From Paramarasmius palmivorus (taxonomy: Eukaryota > Basidiomycota > Agaricomycetes > Agaricales > Marasmiaceae), in contig JAYKXP010000320.1 in the NCBI GenBank assembly GCA_037176845.1, positions 1 through 27,078 on the forward strand: a DNA stretch of 27,078 nt, in the 5' to 3' direction. Made by a program: the position numbers and the translations under genes. Below the pieces are notes generated by a model. The model saw only the letters and a list, made by a program, of their open reading frames with translations, ran no database searches and was not told the origin of the DNA. Positions 1 through 9,803 of this stretch are shown here, in pieces (within the stretch, counting starts at the first letter, position 1; every line of letters starts with the position of its first letter).

Positions 1-489
1 TTTTTACTAATTGATTTTGGAATCTCGCGTTCCTGGAAATTGTATCACACACACCTGTCATTCCTGTTTGCATTTTTAAGCCCCCTTCGAAACAATAGTG
101 TGACGATTCGTTAATCTGCATACCCTATATACCTGTACCCTCTTACCATTGGTTCAAAATTGCGTGGCCAATAAGAACAAGGTGATCTGAGCATGTGTCG
201 GAGAGAATCATTAATACGCGCCTCACTATGTATTCGTTAATATATGTTACAGCAATAGCTATAGTCGAACCTGCTATGGATTGTACAGGAGGATGCCAAT
301 ACACCGCAGGGGATAACAGCTTAAACGGTGGTCAGTAGTCTCCACGATTACTGGATAAAAGGTGTCTAGTGTAAGGGCCCAAAGATCCGATTGATTTACC
401 AAGAAGTGCTGTGTAGTTGGTCGTGAAGAGGTCGTACTAGGTTTTGATGGGTCGTGTATAAGAAGAAAAAAAAACTATCAAGTACTTAC
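1..489. other. Intergenic, no gene seen
   Basis: No convincing coding exon, RNA gene or repeat was found. It lies downstream of the 3' end of the decayed P4-ATPase gene on the minus strand. A run of A around 466-474 is a run of T on the gene's strand, just beyond the last recognisable tail codons. A possible donor (GTAAGT in minus-strand sense, near 487) follows the tail, so a further exon cannot be excluded. Confidence 0.5.
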
Positions 490-3400
490 GAATGGCTGTT
501 TCCTTCTCAATAAGAGTCTTCTGTACGACAGAACAGAACCCTTTCGAAGGCCTTCCTTCCCCCGACTTTTCGGTCTTGGGGCAGAATCAGAGCCTGGTTG
601 TTCCTTGGGGCGATGGCCCTCCTGCTACTGGATCTAACCACCGAAAGATTGCTTGCATCCTAGCATAGCTCACCACTTCTCCGTTGCAAAGTCGACCGAA
701 ACACGATTGCACGCCAGACCATGACTTCCGGTGGACTTGGTCTGTCCGACTAGAAGATCTGTAGTCAAGAGACCACGCTGACTGTAGTTTGGCTTGATGA
801 CGTTGTCCGACTGGAATGGGGCTGTGACGACGCCCGAGCGTTGGACGGCGCAACCGAAACAAAGCTATCGACCTGGAGGTTTCGTATCGATATCGATCGG
901 CATGGTTCGGTGAGGATGATGTCTCATAGCGTTAATCTCCTCTCATTGGTGAGTAATGCGCCCTTCGCGTCGTCGGGTCATGAGGATGTAGCTTCCTTTG
1001 GCCATCGCATGCGATGTCGAAATCATCTGGTTTTGAGCGTAGATAATTGTAATCGCACTTTGCTAACGTAGCGAGGGCATGCTGTGGACAAAATGTGTGT
1101 TAGGAATGACGAAGTAGAAGTTGGGCTGCCGTGTAAGAGTATTTGATCGTTTCCTTACCACAGGAAGTTGAAACATCCGGGGATACTTAATGTAATAGAT
1201 GGCCTGCAAAGGACTTTTTAATTGGTCGAACTACACCCACCGATGGCAGTTTGTGAACTTACCGCGTATACCCAAATCAAAAATTAACCTATAAAGACGG
1301 GCAAGAAGACCCAGCTTGTTCCAAACCGAGGTGTTCCTTCCATTGAAAGATTGGCAACAGTCGGCAGCGGCGAAAACCATGGGCTGTTTGTGAAGTTAGA
1401 ATGGGTAAAGTAAGGTGCGGGAATTCGTTACGAACCGTCGACATTTCAATCAGGTTCTGACTGTATCATACTACGAAGTGTGGTTGCTCGGTAGGCATAA
1501 GATTGATGAAGAAGAAGATTACCACCGACTGTAGGATGTTATCAGAGATTGTCATTCTGCGTCGAAGCAAATACGACAACCCTACTGATAAACAGGATTC
1601 CAGGATATACAACACGAACACTTCATCCAATGTATCGACCTTCTATGACCGAATGGTAAAGTTCGGGGCGATCCATGAGTCCATGAGCGTCTGCAGATAT
1701 ATGTTACTGAGGCGTTCGCTATACACGGTTGAGGTGACTCACAACTATCCGATCAAGATACCATGGCGATTAAGGTGCCAATCGTTCCAGAAAGAGTACC
1801 AGAAGAGCAGGATACGTGTACTCGAATGCACTGCACCAAAATGTTTAGTGGGATACTTTTCGCGAAGGATGCTCTTACTATGCAAGAGATCCATGACACA
1901 GTAGCTTTGGGTACCACATAAAACGCAATACGACCACATTTTAGTAGAAGAAGTTAAGGCATCCTTAGTGGACGTGAGTAATCACTTAAACGATAGATTT
2001 AAGGAAGGAGACTGACATGTTGGCATTCCGCGGTAAGACAGTGTCCGTGAACCAAAACGAAGCCGATTTCAAGAGCGGAATGCTGATGAAACAACAATGA
2101 GCATCACTTTTTTTGCCAGACCAGGTTTTAGTGCTCACTGTCGCAATTGATAATCGGAAGCTTAACGGCTTGCAAGCCCTCATTTACCAGATATGCCAAC
2201 TCCTACGTCTGCAGCTGTGCAAGTGTCAGTGACTATTATCCACCCGAATACGTGATACTAATCACTCACCTGGACTCAGCTCTGACATCGTTTAGACATC
2301 ACGATGAAGTGTCAATGGGCGCCAATAGTCGATTTTGACTAAGCCTTACAAACTAGAGCCTTTTGCAGGTGAAATCTCTGCCGCAATAACACCTTACACA
2401 ACATGGCAAGCGGCGATGAGAAAGCTGATCCTTGTCGCTTATCGTCACAAGGCCTGAAGCGGATGACTGATGAGTAGAGGAACGGGCCTAACTCTCGTAG
2501 GAGGTACTCACATGTGTCAAAGCCGCTTCCATCAAATGACAAGTACAAAGCCTCAGGACGATCCCCATTATTTGAACGACAATAAGAACTTGTATGCCTG
2601 GTCTCTGTACGCGCCCGAGTCTGCCCGCGAGGTATGGACTATGTTCTACTAGAGAGAAGCAATTGTCCTGGACGGTTCTGAGTTACGAACTACCACTTCG
2701 CCTTGCTCGTCCAGGATTCATTCTCGGGAAGAAACTTTCACACAGCCCAGAACCTTTTGTTGTCCTAGTAAGGTCGTGACGCTACCTTCACCTCAAGTAT
2801 AACGATGATGTTGACTCCTGCTGATCATGATCGTGCTGTGTCCAATTGCTGTGATAATGGGTTAGGCGTTCAAAGACCAAAAACAGGATTTCTAGAGTTC
2901 AAGTACAATTGCGTCTCCAGACTTGTCCTCTACAGTGGCAACCCAAACTAAACTTCAGCCCTCTTTAAATCAGCGATAGTTTTTTCGGGAAACACCGTCT
3001 TGAAGGCTGTCCTTATGGCCCGTTGCCTAGCAGTCTAACGTCTTGCTCTCGAGCTCGTCGAAACTTCAATCTATCCTTTTCCCTTTCGTCATAGCAGTTG
3101 TTGCCTCGTTGTACCTCTCGCTCCATGCTTCATACACTCCTCCGGAATAATCTTATACGCCAGAGTCAACGTCCTGAGCCCGTTGTTGCGAACTCGCTCG
3201 CAAATGCATCTCGGTTTGTCATTCAACGGGCTCGTCAACACCCTCTTCCAACCTCTCAGAACCGACATTTATCGGCGCCTTTCATCAACCAAGTACTAAT
3301 CTCCTATCTTCTCGCTCCGTCCAACCTCCTACAACCCACCACTCATTCCTCTTCCTCGCACTCGTGAACTCGAGGTTATTCAACAGCTCAATACTTCTCA

Positions 3401-5664
3401 AAACGCGTCCCTCTCGTCTCCTTCTGCTCGGAAGCGGAATATTCTCGAGGGAAATCGGAGTTTGTAGGTAAAGGATCTCGCGATCCCTTCTCGGAAAACA
3501 TATCCCATATCCGCCGCAGGCCCGAACCAACGCAGCCTCATACGGGCGACTGAGCCTTGTAATCGATCCTCCAGTCTCTTTATCCACCGCAGTCAGCACG
3601 GTATGACAAAGCCCCAAACACCGTAAAGAACCCGTTCAACGCACGCAGCATGAGCAGCCGTGGGAGACTCTGGGCTAGCGTTGAGTGCTTCGGCGAGATC
3701 GGCGGACAGATCATGGGAGTGGAATTCGGGCTGCTTGTTACTCGGAGAATGTGCTCTGCACTGGATTTGAATGGGACGGTGGGAGCATCAATGGTAGCAC
3801 CAGGGACTTGGGGTGAGGACGAAGGCCGAGAATCGCTGCTGCTAGATTGTATGTCGGTAGCGTCTTTCTGCTTCGGAGGTTCTATATCATCAGGATCACC
3901 AATGTAAACTTTGCCGCCTATTGAACATTGCCGGAAGATCATGGAGTTCTGGAGTGGGAATCAGTGGGCAGAGACGGGAGCTGTATAGAGAGATGACAAA
4001 CCTGAGTTAGGGTACCCGTCTTGTCCGAAAAGATGTATTCTATCTGTCCCAAGTCATCAGAAAGGTTCCATGTTCTTGCCAGAGTTCGTTGTTGTGTTTT
4101 CTCGTAGTAGATCTCGGCGTCAAAGAAGATGAAGGCGGCTTGGACAGTTCGAACGGCTTCGATTGAGATGTAAAGCGATATAGGAACAATGTTTTGGAAA
4201 CTGGAAAGGGCAAGTTTAGAACGATAAACATGGATCAATACGGGGCACCACTTACGTGATGAGTGCGAAAGCCCATGTAACCAGACCGTTTATTCTCGGA
4301 TTATCATCAGGCTGATCATCTCCATAGAGCCACAGAGCACCTCTAGGATAGTCACGTTGTTCCAAGATAGAGTCCGCAATGCCACAAGCGACAGCCATAC
4401 AGGCGAGCAAGAGAAGGTTGAGAAACCTAAATAGTCATCAGTGTATGTTCGGATGCGAAAACGATTAGGCAACGTACACCTGAGGATTCATCTGGCGCTC
4501 TACCCTGCTACGTTTGCTTGGCGTGCCTCCAGAGTTCTGAACAATCTTGGTGTCTTCTCCAGTGAACATGACGACACCAATGACCCAACCGGTATTCCTT
4601 AGCACAGTCCCTCGTAGAAGAACCATGCTGATGTCGGCTGGGACTTGTGTCTTGTTACCATAGTCAGTTTTGATCAGAGCGTTCAGCCTGAACATGTTGT
4701 TTTCAGGTCTATCGAGATCCACCGTAAACCGGTTGACTGGGTTGGCGCATTCCCTCGCGTTGCGTAGGTGTGACAATTCATAGACTGCATGACGCGACTT
4801 GAGATTAGTCTCCCCGTCCAAGTTCTTCGTCTCCACAAACGCAACGTTCTCCTCCTCCGAAGTAGCGCAGATAAGGATGTCAGCGGGTATGGGCTCGTTG
4901 TCACAGATTTTGACAATATCGCCAACTCGGAGATCCTCCCAGGCTCTTCGCTTCCAATGCGGTACCTTCTTCGCAGGATCATCCTCCCAAAAATGATGAT
5001 GCTCGTGTTCTGGTATCACCACACCATCGTCAAATTCAACGTCAGGAGGTAGACCGGGTGGTGTGCTCGAGCCTGCATTTGTGACATCCCCAACGGTCTC
5101 CACCTTTTCGACGTCCGGTGAATTACGTTTCTGAAACTGGATTCGCTCAGGGAAACTGCCGGAGAAATGTTTTCGTTTTGCCCTTCGTAACGTTGTGATT
5201 GACCCATCCACCTCCCTCGAGCACACGAGTGGTGCTATAGTTGACTCGCGGTCAGATTGATGCCGCTTAATGTCTTCGTAGCCATCCTTCGCCGCGTTAT
5301 TGTAAGAACGATGAGAATTGGGAGTAGGACGAGACCAGGTGAGATCTGTGGAGAACTTGCTGAAGAATTGTAGGATCGCAATGCCTGCAAAGAAGACATT
5401 GGCGACTCGGCGGAACTGTTCGAGCAAATTTCGTGGCAGGAAGGTGATGACGGTGTATTTGGAAGTGATAACCTGGTTCGTTGTGTACACATGCTCGCGT
5501 TTGACCCTCTTCTTCTTGTGATCCAATATTCCTCCGGCAGCTCTTGGTTGATGTAGATGGTTCTTTTTGGCCCGGCGGTCTTTTCTGACGAAGAGACTCT
5601 CGACGCTGAAGGCCTCTAACTTGGAATAGATAGCAGCGATTCGGTTCGTTTTTCGGACGGACAT
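490..5664 (-). pseudogene. Decayed P4-type ATPase (phospholipid flippase)
   Basis: P4-ATPases flip phospholipids to the cytosolic leaflet of plasma and Golgi membranes. The start MSVRKTNRIAAIYSKLEAFS, the N-terminal block with EQFRRVANVFFAGIAILQFF and the actuator motif DGETNLK are clear. Splicing 4477-4427, 4255-4201 and 4001-3949 restores MNPQVFLN, ALITFQNIVP and the phosphorylation motif DKTGTLTQ joined to NSMIFRQCS. After about 3610 the homology continues only by changing frame: LCHTVLTAVD, YKAQSP, EFTSARKR, RTLTLAYK, LQKALV, NDV, ADVGVGISG, PRNANM, ILLFWYSFW, PELY..EGR, PRYVSK, PDDFDI and tail DFATE. Stops and indels are frequent. The reading still open is 641 codons (5664 to 3580) and lacks the nucleotide-binding domain and later membrane helices. 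Within it, transmembrane segment 2 is scrambled by two cancelling indels (about 5288-5342). The 5' half is better preserved than the 3' half. Whether an intact copy exists elsewhere cannot be seen. Confidence 0.88.
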
Positions 5665-6558
5665 AGTGCGAAGGGTCGTCTGGGGATATTAGGAGTGGGT
5701 CGTAAGCGTAGAGACGAGAGATAGGATATTTAGGATAACGAAGGTTCAGAGATGGTAGGGGGACATAGTCAAGTCTACGATGAAGGTCGAGGCGAAGGAG
5801 GTCGGGGCAGCGCCTCGGGTGGATGGGCAAAAGGTTAAAAAGCAAATCCGCTGCGTCAGCGGCACTTGGGAACCCTTACGTCAAAGCAGATGACTACCGC
5901 ATAATTTTCCAACTCTGTGGCTCCAATTTTATTTTTCTTTCCTTTTTCAACCATTCTGTTTCTAACATGCTCGGGAAATTCACTGAAATTCAGAGCCAGA
6001 ATATGTCAGGAAATTTGAACGGCTTGGTTGGAAGAATCGTCCGGCTGACTGCCGTTCTGACTACGCCCTGGACATCAAACTAATAGCCGCGGGTGAACGG
6101 AAAGTGGGCCATCAAGGGACTTTCAATTGACTCAACCTTGCTCTAACTTCAAGGTACATATAGGCGTCCCAGAAAGAATCCTGAGTAAACGCGCGCGCAA
6201 AATTCGTCCAACAGTGAACGATACCTTCAAACGTTCACTGAACCAGGCCAGAACACGGCCAAATACGGGCACCGGAATGTGGTGCAATCGAGGCAGCCGT
6301 TCGTGAATTTGTCCGAGAAGGGCGGGACTGTGCGGGAGCGGAACATTTATGTTGTTGATATGACTGTTGACGGAACGCGCTCACGTCAGGTTCATCTTGA
6401 AAGAACATAGCAATGCCATTATGCGTTATGCAAGCAGTGTCCTAGAAGTAACCACTAAAAAAGTCCATTATCCATACCGGTGCATGCGTGAGGTATGTAA
6501 AGAGAGTAGTCCGATCATAGGTCCATGCAGATAGTTACCAAAACCCCTTTCCCTATAC
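5665..6558. other. Intergenic between flippase pseudogene and Kre9-like gene
   Basis: This holds the 5' flank of the P4-ATPase pseudogene and the 3' flank of the Kre9-like gene, both on the minus strand. Short open frames here lack family features and I read them as chance. No repeat or RNA gene was recognised. Confidence 0.45.
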
Positions 6559-7131
6559 CTAGTAGGTAGTCTCCTGTTCTTCTTCCGAGTCGACGATTGC
6601 GAATTTGTCGCTCCAGTTACCGGAATCGCCGAAGACTGATAAAGACCGGTTAGGAGAAACTCTAAAGTCAGAGGAGTTTGTGTGGCCACGTACGGGTAAT
6701 ATAATAGTCGGTTGCTGGATCAACATCTGGAACTTCGATTTCGACCCATCCAGTTCGGAGGTCAAAGGTGTTGAAGTCCTTCAAGTACCCAACTGATGGA
6801 CAGTGACAGGTCAGCTAGGAATGACATCGTATGAAAGTCATCGTCCGTACCAGGACCGGTGGCATTTCTTAATTGAACAGCAGCGCCATTGGAGATTTGT
6901 TTGGGTTGATCGGAAGTGTCCCTGCAAGCCACGTATGAGACCATCGTTCCCCAACCAAAAGCCTAAGACTCACCATGTAACATTAACTGTAGTACCAACT
7001 ACCCAGATAGTGGAGGCATTCGGGCTGATAATCGTTGGATTCCAAACATCAAGAGGCTTTCTCTCGACAAGGGGAGAAGCAGTAACGGCGGCAGCGAGTG
7101 CAGCGAGGATAGCGGTGGTCTTGAACTGCAT
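6559..7131 (-). CDS. Small secreted Kre9/KNH-like Ig-fold protein
   Basis: Four exons join cleanly: 7131-6974, 6921-6851, 6792-6694 and 6635-6559, giving 134 residues. Introns are 52, 58 and 58 nt with GTGAGT, GTACGG and GTACGT donors. Residues 1-19 form a signal peptide (MQFKTTAILAALAAAVTAS). The rest carries the hallmarks of the fungal Kre9/KNH (Ser-Thr-rich, GPI-anchored) family: DVWNPTIISPNASTIWVVG, VTWDTSD, ISNGAAV, FDLRTGWVEIEVPDV and LFGDSGNWSDKFAIV. Family members are linked to beta-1,6-glucan and the cell surface. There is no Ser/Thr-rich stalk or C-terminal GPI signal; the chain ends EEEQETTY. It is therefore probably freely secreted or wall-associated. It is intact and flanked by long non-coding stretches. 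The family call is firm; the function is inferred. Confidence 0.85.
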
Positions 7132-8127
7132 GATTCAGAGGCGTAAAAGAACGAATAGATGCGTGGTGTGGATAAGTCGTTGAATAAAAACCGATTCTTT
7201 CACCAAGGGGGTGGTGGGGGTGAAAAGAAGGAAAGGGTACTGTCTCATGCTTCGAGCAGAGTTATACATAGTCGGGGCTTCGATAACATAACAGAATGAA
7301 ACGTGAAACTGATATCGCCTATTTCGCCAAATCGGTGTAACCGTGTAGCAACTGCTCCACAACATCTGATGATGTATGGAGCTGTCTGAGTCTATCTCCG
7401 CTTGACATATGTCTGTCAGAAGCAATTCCAGTCAGACCTATTGGAAAAAGGGAGGAGAAACAGGTCTGGGATTTGTGCTGTCAGTCTTCGAGGGAAAAAA
7501 AGAAGAAAAAGGAGCGTTGAGATTACCTGTAGACTATAGCACGGTTCAGATCTCAAACTCGAACCGTCCATCATGTGTTGTGTGATTCGAATGTAGATGT
7601 GAAGGGTGAATCAATGGAAAACCCTGACTGACCACGCAAACCGCGGGTACATTGATTGCCTGACGTTCCACGCCACCATTCCTGAGATAATTTTGCAGTC
7701 CAGCGGGTGATTTGAGCACTCAAGCTGCACATCGGGGGCCGTCTGACTATTGTGAATCCATAATCATCAGGAAATCGGCAGAGTCTAGCGATATATCGCT
7801 CCTCGCTTCGCCTGCGAGGCATGAGGTGGCAGGTTAGGTCCAGAAGATTCACGCAGAAGCGATGTACTTACCTTGAGTCCTCGTGCGGGCTGCCGAATTA
7901 CTAGAAGCAGCCTATCAATCACCGAACAGTGCTTTGTGAGCAAAATGATAGATTTGAAGAAGCAATATCTTGATTCCTGAGGGCCGAAAAAAGATCATAA
8001 CATGACGTTCATTATGGATTGAGGCAGACCGACGAGGACGAGTCGAAGGTACGGACAGTGACGCGTGACGCGTGACAGCGCATGACAGCGCCTGACTGAG
8101 AGAGCTGTTCCCACGCTTCGACTCAAC
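7132..8127. other. Divergent promoter region
   Basis: This separates the minus-strand Kre9-like gene from the plus-strand glutaredoxin-like gene, so it carries both promoters. Open frames within it (for example 7571-7852 minus) show no recognised domain. The only element I can name is the tandem ACGCGT block at 8059-8076. Confidence 0.5.
8059..8076 (+). promoter_or_regulatory. Tandem ACGCGT (MluI cell-cycle box) elements
   Basis: Two ACGCGT hexamers at 8061-8066 and 8068-8073 sit inside the overlapping repeat TGACGCGTGACGCGTGAC, followed by two degenerate ..TGACAGCGC units to about 8090. ACGCGT is the site of the MBF (Mbp1/Swi6-type) factor in fungi. It lies 52-69 nt before the ATG of the glutaredoxin-like gene, so it could control that gene. 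Binding is inferred from the sequence alone. Confidence 0.4.
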
Positions 8128-8565
8128 ATGCGCGCTACCATTCGCGTTGCATCTCGTCTTCCTCGTTTCACCCTCTATTCTGGACCAAATTGTTCCCTGT
8201 GTGATGTATGATTTCTCTGCTGTAAATTATTTACCCGAAATTGACCAGTCTGTGGCGACAGACAGCAAAAGAGGAGCTAGCCAAAGTCAGACAGCAGGTG
8301 AGTTTGTTGATGGTGGAATTCAATCGCGTTATATTGACTTTTTTCTTCTTTGAAGCGACAGTTCCAACTCGATATCGTGAATATTCAGGATCCTGGACAG
8401 GAAAGGTGGAAGCGGAAATATGTTTACTGGATCCCAGCGTTACATCTAGAGGGCAAAGAGATTGCGAAAGGCCGATGGGATGCAACAGTAGTAACGGAGG
8501 CATTGAAGAAATGGGATGCGGAGACAGAGCCGGATGTGCAGAAGGAGTCGAAAACCTCGAAGTGA
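8128..8565 (+). CDS. Glutaredoxin-like (DUF836/YDR286C-type) thioredoxin-fold protein
   Basis: Three exons (8128-8205, 8262-8297, 8356-8565) encode 107 residues, separated by introns of 56 and 58 nt. The protein starts with a basic, hydroxylated stretch (MRATIRVASRLPRFTLY) that could target mitochondria. It then shows the redox motif C-S-L-C (residues 22-25, SGPNCSLCD). A thioredoxin-fold core follows, with DIVNIQDPG, the cis-proline segment WIPALHLEGKEIAKGRWD and a final helix. This pattern fits the short glutaredoxin-like family of yeast YDR286C; the redox substrate is unknown. The start is the first ATG after the ACGCGT elements. The next gene's reading frame opens inside this gene's last exon. 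The gene looks intact. Confidence 0.85.
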
Positions 8566-9665
8566 AGGTGACGCAGGGCCAGAGCTTCACCAAAGCCTCT
8601 TCTCCTACCGCGAATGGCGACGCCGCTCTTTCATCATCCGAGTTGTCCCATATACCCTCAGAATACCTCTTCTTCTCCGACAACCTCCCCGAACTCCCCG
8701 ATGTAGTATCATCCTGGATGCCTGCGAGCAAAGGCTCATACATTAATGGAATATACCTTCGAAATTCAGAGCTGGTCATTGGAGATCCTGACAAGGAAGA
8801 CTCCAAGGATTCCCTCTTCACCGACCCATTGATACCGCATTGTTTTAACTGCGGCTCTCCCGAGCACAACGTCTCCTCGTGCCCCTTTCGTGTCGACAGA
8901 GAACTTGTTGCTCTATCCAGACAATACTACGAATTCTTCCGCGACCTCTACGACGAGCAGCGAATTGGGCACAATGAGTTCTCGGGGAGGCTCTATAGCG
9001 TAGAGGATTGGAAACGAACGAGGCTTTCTTGGCTGGACCACTTTGTTCCAGGTGAAATCAAGGGTCCTGAACTTAGGGATGCTCTTGGTATCGGGGAAGA
9101 CCATAGTGGTGATCTGCGGGCGGAATGGCTCCAGAATATGGCCTTATGGGGGTATCCGCCGGGCTGGGCAAGTCATGAGAATCCACAGCAAGCGGTGCGA
9201 GAGAGGATAGCACATCAGTTCTCTGGAATTGGTGGCGAGACTAGCGATGGCCCAACAACCGAGGAGTTCTACGTTTTCGATACTCCCGATACCACAGAGA
9301 CCATATTACTTTCCGAGCCACACGAAGGTGATAAAGATATCTACAATGAGTCGGCAACAGTGTCGGAGGGAACCCTGGATAGTTCGGACGACCGGTACCA
9401 GGAGCCTGTTCGGCGCTGGGCTACCTACCCAAATACATATTTCTCATCGTCACTTCTTCCGGTGTACAACGGCTTCGCCTTGCCTGCTGTTGGGGACGAC
9501 TTGCCTCACCCGCCACCTCAGATTTTGATATCAGAACTACCTCCTCCTCCGTCGACAACGCCACCCCCGCTGCCTCCGCCACCACCAATTCCGCTGGACG
9601 CTCAAGATGTTAGGAAAAGTCACGAGTCTGAGGAATCTGACATGGAGATGTCCGACGAAGAATGA
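8511..9665 (+). CDS. CCHC zinc-knuckle and PSP-domain protein (ZCCHC8-like)
   Basis: A single open frame holds a zinc knuckle, CFNCGSPEHNVSSC (about residues 111-124 from this start). It is followed by a PSP region (proline-rich, spliceosome-associated), with the stretches LYDEQRIGHNEFSGRLY, FVPGEIKGPELRDALGI and MALWGYPPGWASHENP. It ends in a polyproline segment (PPPPSTTPPPLPPPPP) and the acidic tail SHESEESDMEMSDEE. Such proteins belong to the ZCCHC8 group, which works with RNA helicases and the nuclear exosome. The start is uncertain: in-frame ATGs are at 8475, 8511 and 8718. The first two lie inside the upstream glutaredoxin-like exon; 8718 gives 315 residues. The Ser-rich sequence before 8718 looks coding, so I chose 8511, but an unseen upstream intron is possible. 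It converges on the HET gene with 138 bp between the stop codons. Confidence 0.75.
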   Translation: MGCGDRAGCAEGVENLEVKVTQGQSFTKASSPTANGDAALSSSELSHIPSEYLFFSDNLPELPDVVSSWMPASKGSYINGIYLRNSELVIGDPDKEDSKDSLFTDPLIPHCFNCGSPEHNVSSCPFRVDRELVALSRQYYEFFRDLYDEQRIGHNEFSGRLYSVEDWKRTRLSWLDHFVPGEIKGPELRDALGIGEDHSGDLRAEWLQNMALWGYPPGWASHENPQQAVRERIAHQFSGIGGETSDGPTTEEFYVFDTPDTTETILLSEPHEGDKDIYNESATVSEGTLDSSDDRYQEPVRRWATYPNTYFSSSLLPVYNGFALPAVGDDLPHPPPQILISELPPPPSTTPPPLPPPPPIPLDAQDVRKSHESEESDMEMSDEE

Positions 9666-9803
9666 TTACAGTCTGTGTAGTTTGCCTAATCGTACTCCTT
9701 AGCCTCGGACATGTCTACATTGAGTGAATGTTGTTTTATTTCTTGGAAGAGTCATTACTCATTACCCTTTATTCAGGCTTTGTCACTTTCCCGTACATAA
9801 TGT

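Noticed and set aside
841..1071. Plus-strand open frame opposite the flippase tail
   Set aside because: The minus strand carries the decayed P4-ATPase C-terminal homology (PDDFDI, HPHDPT, DFATE), so the plus frame is a shadow.
490..5664. Repeat-induced point mutation (RIP) as the cause of flippase decay
   Set aside because: The breaks are mainly small indels and mixed substitutions, with no excess of C-to-T changes at CpA that I can see by eye; a count was not possible.
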